A stretch of DNA of 58,740 nt from the NCBI RefSeq assembly GCF_900129305.1, contig NZ_FQVB01000030.1:1-58740 (forward strand), written 5' to 3'. Positions 8,266 to 15,605 of this stretch are shown piece after piece. Made by a program: the position numbers and the translations under genes. The notes beneath the pieces are model-generated. The model was given only the letters and a program-made list of their open reading frames with translations. It had not been told where the DNA came from and made no database searches. Positions within the stretch are counted from its first letter, which is position 1. Every line of letters begins with the position of its first letter. Origin of the DNA: Desulfacinum infernum DSM 9756 (lineage in GTDB: Bacteria; Desulfobacterota; Syntrophobacteria; Syntrophobacterales; DSM-9756).

Positions 8266-10057
8266 CTTCTTCCTCCTTTGGATTTTCCGCCCTCTCCCGC
8301 TCCACGCCGTCGCCGGCGGGCAGGTACACATGGAAGGCCGTCCCCACGCCCACGGCGCTGTTGACGGTGATGTCCCCCCCCATCTTCTTGACGATCCCGT
8401 AGCAGATGGACAGGCCCAGGCCCGTCCCGCGCCCCACGGGCTTGGTGGTGAAAAACGGGTCGAAGATGCGCTGCAGGTTGGCCGGCGGGATCCCCTCCCC
8501 GGTATCGGCCACGTCCACGATCACACGGCCGTCCTCGAACCGCGTGGTGATGTCCAGGGTGCCCCCCGTCTTTTCCATGGCGTCCAGGGCGTTGTTGACC
8601 AGGTTGAGGAGAACCTGCTGCATCTCCGCGGGCGACATGGACACCCAGGGGATCCCATCGGTGAGGTGGGTGCGGATGCGGACCCCGGCGTATTTGGCCC
8701 GCTGCTCCACCAGCCCCACCACCTCCTGCACCAGCTTGTTCAGCTGCACCTGCTGCACCGTGGGGTCGGTGCGGCGGGCGAAACTGAGCAGCTTATGGGT
8801 GATCTCCTTGCAGCGGGCGCCCTGGGTTCGGATCTGGCTCAGGGACCGGCGAACCTCCTCCACGTCCAAGGGCTCCCCCTTTTCCAGATCCCCCAGCAGA
8901 TCCTCCACCCAGCCGGCTTCCTCCACCATGATGGCCACCGGATTGTTGATCTCGTGGGCGATCCCGGCGGCCAGCTCGCCGATGGACGCCAGCTTGCCCG
9001 CCTCGATCACCTGCTCGTTCATCATCTCCTTTTCCCGGTCCACCTGGATGATGCGGTTCACCACCCGTCGGGAGAGAGTCCAAGCCGTGCCGGCCACGGC
9101 CAGGGCGCTGAGCACCAGCACGCCCAGGCTCAGCCGCCGCGCCCGGTAAAGATCGGAAAAGGCGTCCTGGACGTCCTGGAGGTAGAAGAGGATCCACTGG
9201 CCGCCCTTGAGAGGGCGGGAAAAGACGAGAAGGGATCGCCCCGTTTCCGGAACGCGCCTTTCGGTCCAGAACGGGCGGACGTCGTCGGATGGCGCGGAGG
9301 GTGCCCGGCCCGGAACCCGACCGGGAACGGACCCTTCCGCGGGCACCGCCGGCAGATCATGGGAAACCTTTTGGGGCTGCAGTCCCGCCAGGAGTTCCTG
9401 GGGCGGCAAATCGGGCTCCCGGTTGGGCCGGGTCTGGAACTCCCCCTGCCGATTCACGATGAAGGCCTGACCGGTCCTGCCGATGCGAAGGTTTTCCACC
9501 AGCCGGTTGAACGCCACGAAGTCGATGGTGGACCGCACCACCCAGGCGTCGGCCCCCTCCCCGATGCGCACCGCCACGATGAAGTGGGGCAGTCCGCGCA
9601 GACCGAGAAAGACGTCGCTGATGGTGTAGGGCCGAGCCAGGGCCTCCTGAAACCAGGGGGCGTCGGTGTAGCGGGCCTGGGTGAGCTGGAACGGTCCGGC
9701 ATAGGCCTGCTGAAAACCCCGGGCATCCACCAGCCCCAGGTCCACGAAGACCCCGCCGTGCTTTTCCTGCAAAAGGATGAGGAGCCTCCCCAGGAACTTC
9801 TCGTCCTTCAGCCGATCCACGGGGTGGACCGCCGCCAGCACCTGGATGTCGGAAAGCTTCTCCTGCAGGAAGGTGTCGATGTGCCGGGCGTGGTTGTTCA
9901 CCAGTTCGCTCAGATGATCCACCACCTTGTGGCGATAGGCCGTGTGGAACTGCCACCCGGCGATGGCGGCGATCATGAGGAGCGGCAGCAGAGACACCGC
10001 CAGGATGATGCCCAGGATGTTGCGGCGCAGGCTGTGGTAGTAGCGATCACCGTTCAT
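8234..10057 (-). CDS. CACHE-domain membrane histidine kinase
   Basis: A 607-residue kinase. A transmembrane helix (about 14-35) is followed by a large extracytoplasmic double-CACHE-like sensor (about 40-290, with YAGPF, APWF and ISDVFLG), a second helix, then a HisKA domain with the H-box [12 protein letters not shown] and a HATPase_c domain with [30 protein letters not shown] and [10 protein letters not shown]. There is no clear HAMP. Kinases at 27258 and 43111 share the same sensor layout, so the three are paralogues. It overlaps both the degenerate receiver gene upstream (11 bp) and the receiver gene downstream (32 bp). CACHE domains usually bind small organic ligands; the ligand here is unknown. 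Confidence 0.94.
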   Translation of the reverse strand: MNGDRYYHSLRRNILGIILAVSLLPLLMIAAIAGWQFHTAYRHKVVDHLSELVNNHARHIDTFLQEKLSDIQVLAAVHPVDRLKDEKFLGRLLILLQEKHGGVFVDLGLVDARGFQQAYAGPFQLTQARYTDAPWFQEALARPYTISDVFLGLRGLPHFIVAVRIGEGADAWVVRSTIDFVAFNRLVENLRIGRTGQAFIVNRQGEFQTRPNREPDLPPQELLAGLQPQKVSHDLPAVPAEGSVPGRVPGRAPSAPSDDVRPFWTERRVPETGRSLLVFSRPLKGGQWILFYLQDVQDAFSDLYRARRLSLGVLVLSALAVAGTAWTLSRRVVNRIIQVDREKEMMNEQVIEAGKLASIGELAAGIAHEINNPVAIMVEEAGWVEDLLGDLEKGEPLDVEEVRRSLSQIRTQGARCKEITHKLLSFARRTDPTVQQVQLNKLVQEVVGLVEQRAKYAGVRIRTHLTDGIPWVSMSPAEMQQVLLNLVNNALDAMEKTGGTLDITTRFEDGRVIVDVADTGEGIPPANLQRIFDPFFTTKPVGRGTGLGLSICYGIVKKMGGDITVNSAVGVGTAFHVYLPAGDGVERERAENPKEEEDGSNDGFAGG

Positions 10058-10514
10058 GGCCGTCCGGCCCCCGATCCAAGGTGTTGCCTTCCGCTTCCGG
10101 CCCCCTCGAGGCCTCTTGCCCTCCCCCGCTCTCCGCCCGGCCCAGGAGGACGCGCCGGAGAACGGCCTTCAGTTCCCACGTGGGCCCCTTCTTGGCCACC
10201 ACCGCATCGGCCATCCCCGCCAGCTCCGGCGACTCATCGCAGTAGGAATGCACCACCACCGGGAGCTGCGGGTAGTGGTCCTTCAGGAATCGGAGCGTCT
10301 CCAGGCCCGATCCGTAGGCCACATCGGGATCGAAGACGAGCGCATGGAAGGACGGACAGGACCGCAGTTGCCGGTGCATGTCCCGGCAGTCGAAGGCCTC
10401 GCTCACCTCAAACCCCTCCCGGGCCAGCTCCCTGCGCAGGAAGGCCCGCACGTGTCGGTTTCGATCCGTGATCAGAATCCGGAGGTTCCGCTCCAAAGGG
10501 TTCCCTCGGCCCAC
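10047..10514 (-). CDS. Degenerate stand-alone receiver at the operon head
   Basis: A 155-residue receiver-like protein. The acceptor Asp (D62 in VFDPDV) and the lysine region (VVAKKG, 108-109) remain, but the metal-binding acidic pair is reduced to TDRN (one Asp) and the usual LTGH loop is VVHSYCD. Phosphorylation may be weak or lost. GTG at 10514 is preferred because GAGGTGA lies just before it; a GTG at 10520 is an alternative. It overlaps the CACHE kinase start by 11 bp and is the first gene of the leftward operon behind the sigma-54 promoter at 10693-10708. Confidence 0.8.
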   Translation of the reverse strand: MGRGNPLERNLRILITDRNRHVRAFLRRELAREGFEVSEAFDCRDMHRQLRSCPSFHALVFDPDVAYGSGLETLRFLKDHYPQLPVVVHSYCDESPELAGMADAVVAKKGPTWELKAVLRRVLLGRAESGGGQEASRGPEAEGNTLDRGPDGHER

Positions 10515-10582
10515 TGTCACCTCAATCCCTGGAGAGCCTGTGGTTGCCTGTTCCGTCCGCTCCGTGCCTCAAGACACCTTTT

Positions 10583-10632
10583 GTAGGAGCCGGCTTGCCG
10601 GCGATCCGAATCGCGGCCAACGCCGCTCCTAC
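10583..10632. repeat. REP-like palindrome (GTAGGAGC...GCTCCTAC)
   Basis: The ends GTAGGAGC and GCTCCTAC are exact inverted repeats around a G+C-rich centre containing GCCGGCTTGCCGGC. It resembles the widespread GTAGGAGC repetitive extragenic palindromes. It lies in the leader of the operon starting at 10514, about 50 bp after the predicted sigma-54 transcription start, so it would be part of the mRNA leader. Confidence 0.7.
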
Positions 10633-10647
10633 CATGGAAAAAACTCC

Positions 10648-10686
10648 TTTGCGTCCATTGGCGTTCCTTGGCGGTTCGCTTTCACA
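10648..10686. repeat. Short dispersed repeat, copy 2
   Basis: TTTGCGTCCATTGGCG followed by TTCCTTGGCGGTTCGC matches the segment at 115-154 with a handful of changes. No gene is visible here. Confidence 0.6.
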
Positions 10687-10692
10687 TCCAAA

Positions 10693-10708
10693 GGCAACGG
10701 GCATGCCA
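10693..10708 (-). promoter_or_regulatory. Predicted sigma-54 promoter for the 10514-to-269 operon
   Basis: On the minus strand it reads TGGCAT-GCCCG-TTGCC, matching TGGCAC-N5-TTGCW with the invariant GG and GC at the right spacing. Transcription would start near 10682, leaving a leader of about 165 bases before GTG 10514. A shared upstream motif lies 99 bp further out at 10807-10833. Confidence 0.7.
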
Positions 10709-10806
10709 ACGGGTCCGGATGGAGGCAACTCCGCTCCCTGCCTTGCGCGCGGGCCCGAAGGCGGGGCTGGGGAGACGCCGAAGGAGATTCCGGCGGGGGT
10801 CGGGGG

Positions 10807-10833
10807 TGTCAGGTTCTTTTACAGATCGTAAAG
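10807..10833. promoter_or_regulatory. Putative enhancer site between divergent sigma-54 promoters (site 1)
   Basis: TGTCAGGTTCTTTTAC followed by AGATC and GTAAA, containing the palindrome TTTAC-N5-GTAAA. Close relatives lie at 18329-18350 and 30003-30031. Here the motif sits 99 bp from a leftward and 126 bp from a rightward -24/-12 promoter, the usual distance for an NtrC-type activator site. The binding protein is not identified. Confidence 0.6.
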
Positions 10834-10958
10834 GGGGATCCCGCGGCCGGTAGTTCTGCTTTGCCGGGGACGGCCTTGGGCGCGCCATGGGTAACCGCAA
10901 CGTCAGACAGAAGCGTCCCGTCTGTTTCCACGAATCCCACCGGGACAGCCTCGCCGGC

Positions 10959-10974
10959 TGGCGCGGTTTTTGCC
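10959..10974 (+). promoter_or_regulatory. Predicted sigma-54 promoter for kinase-receiver pair 11187-12685
   Basis: TGGCGC-GGTTT-TTGCC has the invariant GG and GC with correct spacing and a perfect TTGC. Predicted start near 10986 gives a leader of about 200 bases to GTG 11187. No other gene is seen in 10515-11186. Confidence 0.68.
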
Positions 10975-11186
10975 CTCTCTTGCAGGGGGGCGTTTCCAGG
11001 CCTTGCACCGGCCGTGCTCCTGGGAGGCTGACCGACAATGGGCCCAATGCCGCGTCTCTACCGAACGCCGAAGACGGCAAGGCCTCGCACGCCATGGGCT
11101 CCCGCTTTCGCGGGAGCGACGGAACCGGGGATTCGCGGACGGGCTCTTGGATCCGGGATTCGGACGACGTTCAAGGAGGATTCGCT

Positions 11187-12167
11187 GTGACGGACGGTCC
11201 AACGGAGGTGCCGCCATCCGCTGAGGCCCGACGGCGCGGGAAGATGGAACTGGTCGCAGCGACGGGTCCCGCCATCCTCACCTCGGCCTTGGCCGTCGGG
11301 TTCCTCATGGCAGGGGAACCCTTGGCCGCGGCCGCCCTGGGCGGCTCGGCCCTTCTGTCCGCGGTCTTTTCCATGATGCTCCGGCGCAGGGTTCGCGAGG
11401 AAAGGACCAAGGACGAGCTGCGAACCCGCCAGCTCCTGCAGGCCCAGAAGCTGGCGGCCATCGGGGAGATGGCTTCCGGCATCGCCCACGAGATCAACAA
11501 TCCCCTGGCCGTGATCGGCCGGGAAGCCGAATGGATCCAGGCCCTTCTGGAAGACGCCCCGCCCCTGCCCCGACAGACGGCCGCGGAAATCCGCGACTCG
11601 CTGGCGGTCATCGGGGACCAGGTGCGCCGGTGCGCCGACATCACCCACCGGCTCCTGGACTTCGCCCGCAAGCGGGAGCCGCTGCGCCAGTGGGTGGATC
11701 CCATCGGGTTGGTGGAAGACATGGTCCAGCTGGTGGAGCGGGTTCTTCGCGGCCGCGACATCCGCATCCGTCGCTGCTACGAGCCGGGCCTGGCGGCCGT
11801 CTTCACGGACGCCCCCCTGCTTCGGCAGGTGGTTCTCAACCTGCTCAACAACGCGGTGCAGGCCATCGAGCAATCCATGGAACCATCGGGAACCATCACC
11901 GTGACCATCGGGGAAAGCCTTCCCGGCTGGGTGGACATGGCGGTGGAAGACACCGGCTGCGGAATCCCGCCCGAAAACATGGGCCGTCTCTTCGACCCGT
12001 TTTTCACCACCAAGGCCGCAGGCCAGGGGACCGGCCTAGGCCTGGCCGTCTGCCACAAGATCGTGACCGGCCTGGGGGGATTCATCCTGGTGGAGTCCAA
12101 GAAGGGATGCGGCAGCCGGTTCACGGTCCGACTGCCCCGGAAACCCGGAGAAGGGCCGGCCCTTTGA
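11187..12167 (+). CDS. Short membrane histidine kinase
   Basis: A 326-residue kinase with two closely spaced membrane helices (about 25-47 and 50-68) and almost no extracytoplasmic loop, so it probably senses within the membrane or through a partner. HisKA H-box [13 protein letters not shown]; HATPase_c boxes [32 protein letters not shown] and GQGTGLGLAV are all intact. GTG at 11187 is chosen because AAGGAGGA lies 5 bases before it; the longer open frame upstream runs through the promoter region and is not coding-like. A receiver gene follows after 113 bp, and a PEP-synthase-like gene converges on that receiver. Confidence 0.92.
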   Translation: MTDGPTEVPPSAEARRRGKMELVAATGPAILTSALAVGFLMAGEPLAAAALGGSALLSAVFSMMLRRRVREERTKDELRTRQLLQAQKLAAIGEMASGIAHEINNPLAVIGREAEWIQALLEDAPPLPRQTAAEIRDSLAVIGDQVRRCADITHRLLDFARKREPLRQWVDPIGLVEDMVQLVERVLRGRDIRIRRCYEPGLAAVFTDAPLLRQVVLNLLNNAVQAIEQSMEPSGTITVTIGESLPGWVDMAVEDTGCGIPPENMGRLFDPFFTTKAAGQGTGLGLAVCHKIVTGLGGFILVESKKGCGSRFTVRLPRKPGEGPAL

Positions 12168-12280
12168 ACACCCGGGCCAGCCGGCGGACCCCGACGATGA
12201 TGGTCGTCCTTGCGCCACCCCGCATGGATGAAAGAGCCTGCAGCGGGCCGCCGGGGAAATGGGTAGAAGGAGGATCCCAT

Positions 12281-12685
12281 ATGGAAGGACAAAGGCCTCG
12301 AGTGCTCCTGGTGGACGATGAGGAAAGGTTTCGCTGGACCATGGGAAAGCTTCTGCGGCGGCGGGGTTACGATGTGGAGGAAGCCGGTTCGGCCCATGAG
12401 GCCCTGGTCCGCATCCAGAAGGGGGATGTGGATGTGGTGGTGCTGGACGTGAAGATGCCGGGCATGGACGGCATCGAGGCGCTGGGACGCATCAAGGCCA
12501 TCGACCCCCTTCCCGAGGTGATCATCCTCACGGGGCATGCCAACGTGGATGCAGCCGTGGAGATCATGCGCCTGGGAGGCTACGAATACCTGCTGAAACC
12601 CTGCCCCATCGAAGACCTGACGAGCAAGATCGACGGGGCCCTGGAAAAGAAGCGGGCCCGGGAAAAACTCCACGGAGGGCCCTGA
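12281..12685 (+). CDS. Stand-alone receiver protein
   Basis: A 134-residue receiver with D12-D13, acceptor D56 in LDVKMPG, LTGHA and K106 in YLLKP, then a short Lys/Arg-rich tail and no output domain. ATG 12281 has AGAAGGAGG upstream. It is the natural partner of the kinase at 11187. It converges with the second PEP-synthase-like gene with only 9 bp between stop codons, a pairing of the same gene types found in block A. Confidence 0.93.
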   Translation: MEGQRPRVLLVDDEERFRWTMGKLLRRRGYDVEEAGSAHEALVRIQKGDVDVVVLDVKMPGMDGIEALGRIKAIDPLPEVIILTGHANVDAAVEIMRLGGYEYLLKPCPIEDLTSKIDGALEKKRAREKLHGGP

Positions 12686-12694
12686 CGGAAACCG

Positions 12695-15397
12695 TCACTC
12701 GTCCAGGCCGTAGCGTTCCTCCAGAAAGCGCCGGGCCGCCTCCTCCACGCTTTCCTCGCTGTTCATGAACATGTCCATCTGCCGCGTGTACTGGAGGAGG
12801 CGCCCCACCCGGTCCAAGCGCTCCCGCACCTTGTCACAGGGATATTTCTGGTAGCGGGCGGTCATGCGGTCCCCCACCACGTCCACCTGGAAATCCAGGG
12901 TCTCCAGGATGCGGCCGATGGCGCGCACCCGCCTGTTTCGGCGCACCTCGTCGGCGGCCCCCCCCATGAAGGAAAAGGTGATGTAGTTCTTGTTCTGGGT
13001 TTGGCCGCAGTAGCTGTCCACGATGCTGTAGTGGTAGCCAACCCGGGAACTGAAATTCAGGTACTTGTCGGAGATGACGGCATAGCTCCGGTCCCCGAAG
13101 CGCTCGGCTCCGAGCCGCGGAGGGGACAACATCTGCTCGGAAAGAACCGACAGGAAGCCGCGCAGATTCACGGGTTTCGGGCCGGTACCCCGAAAGGCCT
13201 CATGGGTCATCCCTTCCAGGAGCGCCAGGAGCGGAACGCTTCGCACATCCTGCAGAGTCACCCGCCCTCGGCCCGCGGCCCGGGGATCCAATCCTCCGCC
13301 CAAGTCCAACAGGTGAAGATCGATGGGCAATTCCGCCTCCAGCTTGACCGCCCACCCTTGCCCGCCGGACACCCCGTCGCTCAGCCGGAACATCTCATGG
13401 TAGGACATCTCGTGGGCATAGCGCATGACGTCATGGAGGGTTCGGCAGTTGCCGGGCTGAAAGTCCGGGGACTTGGGGTCCAGGAGGGTCAGCGGCACGA
13501 TCCAGGATGCCACACGACGGAGCGCCTCATGGACGGGGGTCCCCAGCAGGATCGGCCGGCGCTCTCCTTGGCGGAGGATCAAGTCCCGGCGGCAACCCGC
13601 GTAGATAGACCGGCCGCCGGCATCCACCGTGACGAGCCGCCCGGGCGCCAGAATCTCCATGGCCCCTTCCACCCCCACCAGGGTGGGGATGGAGAATTCA
13701 CGGGCCACCGACGCCATGTGCCCCGTGGCACTGCCCGCTTCGGTGACGATGGCGGCCGCCCGGTCCATCACCAGCACGTAGGAGGGCGAGGAATGGTGGG
13801 CCACCAGCACGGCCCCCCTGGGGAAGTTCTCCAGATCCTCGTCCCGACGCACCGGGTGGACGGGGCCGCACGCCACGCCCGCCACCGCCGTCTCCCCTCC
13901 AGTCAACAGCGGCTCTTGTGCGGCTTCCGCCTCGGAACTCCCGGGCCGTGGGGGGGGGACCTCTTCCTCGCGTTCCACGGCCCGGAGCGGCGGCCCATGG
14001 GATCCCCCGGCCTCCGTGAACACAGGCATTTTCAACTCTCCATGGGTTTTGCCTGTGGAACCTTCCGATCCGTGCAACGGCCGACTCTGCAAGATGAAGA
14101 GATTCCCCGTGCCGTCCACGGCCCATTCCACATCCTGCGGACACCCGAAGTGGCGCTCCAACTGCACCACCGCCCGGGCCAGTTCCCGCAGATGCGCCTC
14201 CTCCAGGCACGGCCGACCCCGATCCTCTTCGGGAACCGGCTCCGGCTCGAGTCGCCCGTCCTCCCGCATGACGAGCCGAACGGGCTTGCCGGCCACATGA
14301 CGTTCCAACACGTCCCACGGCTCGCCCTTGCACACCGCGAACCGATCCGGCGTCACTTTCCCGTCCACGGCATAGGGCCCCAGACCCCAAACACCCGTGA
14401 TGACCACCCGATCCCACCGCCGGAGCACCGGGTCCATGGAATAGGCCACGCCGGCGGCGACGGATTCCACCATCTCCAGGCAAGCCACCCCCATGGCCAC
14501 GTCCTCGTCCCGAACCCCCATGTGGAACCGGTAGGAAACCGCCCGCGGCGTATAGAGACTGGCCGCAATGATCCGGTAGGTGTGGGCCAGGCGATCCCGG
14601 CCCACGTTGAGCTGACTCACGTATTGTCCCGCATAGGAAAGCTCGCTGTCCTCGCCCACGGCGCTGCTGCGCATGGCGATCCGAAGACCACCGGAGGAAG
14701 CCCCCCGCCCCGCCACCCTGCCTTGCAGCGCGTCGAAGGCCTGCGTCAGAGCCGCTTCCAGGTCCCGGGGAACCGGCGTGGTGAGAATCCGATGCTGAAT
14801 CGCCTCGCACACCTCCCGAACCTGGTCGGGAGAGGTGAGGTCCGCCTCCGCCTTGAGCTTTCGGATCGCATCCCTCAGATCCCCCTGGTTCATGAAAAGC
14901 TCGAAGGCGGTGGTGGTGACCGCGAAACCGTCCGGCACGCGCAACCCCACGCGATTGCGCACCTCTCCCAGGTTGGCGCTCTTGCCGCCCACCCACGGCG
15001 CCACGGTGCGGTCCACCCGGGACAACTCCAGCACCAGCTCGGCCATGGGCTCCGGCCCGGAACGCGCCTCCAGCTCCCGGGCGATGTTTTCCCCGATGCG
15101 CGCCAGGGCCCTTTCCAGGCCGGGGTAGCCGTCACGGGATAGGGCGTTGAGGCTTCGGACCATGCGCGCCGCGTGGGACATCCCCAGAGCCGCCCGGGAT
15201 CGGACGTAGCTCATGTCGAACAGATCCATGCCCCGAAGCTTTTCCGCCATGTCCGAGACGATGCGGGCCAGTTCCGTGTTGGAATCGAGCAGTTCCCTGA
15301 ACTGGGCGTACTTGTAGCGGAAAAGATCCACCACCTGCTCCGGAGCCGGTTTCGGCTCCCACCGGAATCGATCCTTGACACGCCGCCAGAATCCCAC
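12695..15397 (-). CDS. PEP-synthase-like phosphohistidine protein, second copy
   Basis: A 900-residue paralogue of the protein at 2002-4686 with the same order: N-terminal helical region (about 20-110, including LRGMDLFDMSYVRSR, closely matching the other copy), ATP-binding domain (GGKSANLGE with K139, RSSAVGED with R243, QDVEWAV near 421), phosphohistidine domain with His560 in GSATGHMASVAREF, and a non-TIM-barrel C-terminus sharing blocks such as RGFLSVL, FSFMGGAAD and TRQMDMFM. The catalytic lysine, arginine and histidine are better preserved than in the first copy. The shared C-terminal domain has no family I recognise. The gene lies alone on the minus strand, convergent with the kinase-receiver pair. 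Confidence 0.87.
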   Translation of the reverse strand: MGFWRRVKDRFRWEPKPAPEQVVDLFRYKYAQFRELLDSNTELARIVSDMAEKLRGMDLFDMSYVRSRAALGMSHAARMVRSLNALSRDGYPGLERALARIGENIARELEARSGPEPMAELVLELSRVDRTVAPWVGGKSANLGEVRNRVGLRVPDGFAVTTTAFELFMNQGDLRDAIRKLKAEADLTSPDQVREVCEAIQHRILTTPVPRDLEAALTQAFDALQGRVAGRGASSGGLRIAMRSSAVGEDSELSYAGQYVSQLNVGRDRLAHTYRIIAASLYTPRAVSYRFHMGVRDEDVAMGVACLEMVESVAAGVAYSMDPVLRRWDRVVITGVWGLGPYAVDGKVTPDRFAVCKGEPWDVLERHVAGKPVRLVMREDGRLEPEPVPEEDRGRPCLEEAHLRELARAVVQLERHFGCPQDVEWAVDGTGNLFILQSRPLHGSEGSTGKTHGELKMPVFTEAGGSHGPPLRAVEREEEVPPPRPGSSEAEAAQEPLLTGGETAVAGVACGPVHPVRRDEDLENFPRGAVLVAHHSSPSYVLVMDRAAAIVTEAGSATGHMASVAREFSIPTLVGVEGAMEILAPGRLVTVDAGGRSIYAGCRRDLILRQGERRPILLGTPVHEALRRVASWIVPLTLLDPKSPDFQPGNCRTLHDVMRYAHEMSYHEMFRLSDGVSGGQGWAVKLEAELPIDLHLLDLGGGLDPRAAGRGRVTLQDVRSVPLLALLEGMTHEAFRGTGPKPVNLRGFLSVLSEQMLSPPRLGAERFGDRSYAVISDKYLNFSSRVGYHYSIVDSYCGQTQNKNYITFSFMGGAADEVRRNRRVRAIGRILETLDFQVDVVGDRMTARYQKYPCDKVRERLDRVGRLLQYTRQMDMFMNSEESVEEAARRFLEERYGLDE

Positions 15398-15411
15398 GCC
15401 TGTCTCTCCTC

Positions 15412-15605
15412 CGTGAGTGGTGAGTGGTGAGTCGTAAGTGGTGAGTCGTGAGGCGTCTGGTCGCGGGGTGACGGCTTACCGGCGGTCCGAATCCCGGCCG
15501 AGGCCCCTCCGGCAAAAACGTTTCCCACGGGCGGGGATAAACCCCGCCCCTACTCTCCCCGATTGCCCGCCCCACTCCCCACTCCTCACGCCTGACGCCT
15601 CACGT
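15412..15605. repeat. Repeat-rich spacer (GTGAGTGGT array, inverted partner, GGGGCGGGG hairpin)
   Basis: Near 15412-15455 the sequence is a degenerate tandem of GTGAGTGGT/GTGAGTCGT; near 15575-15605 its inverted counterpart (CACTCCCCACTCCTCACG) appears. Between them 15527-15553 carries the CGGGCGGGGATAAACCCCG hairpin that is also the core of family A elements. It lies upstream of the PEP-synthase-like gene and holds no gene. Confidence 0.55.

Noticed and set aside
8204-10471. 755-codon open frame opposite the first CACHE kinase
   Set aside because: Antisense shadow without motifs.
13001-15142. 713-codon open frame opposite the second PEP-synthase-like gene
   Set aside because: Same reason; it mirrors the coding frame on the other strand.
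2002-15397. Calling the two PEP-synthase-like genes ppsA
   Set aside because: The C-terminal PEP-binding barrel and its motifs are not visible; the gene name would imply an activity not supported.
15512-15527. Possible sigma-54 promoter for the second PEP-synthase-like gene
   Set aside because: The -12 box is good but the -24 box reads GGGAAA; no enhancer motif found nearby.
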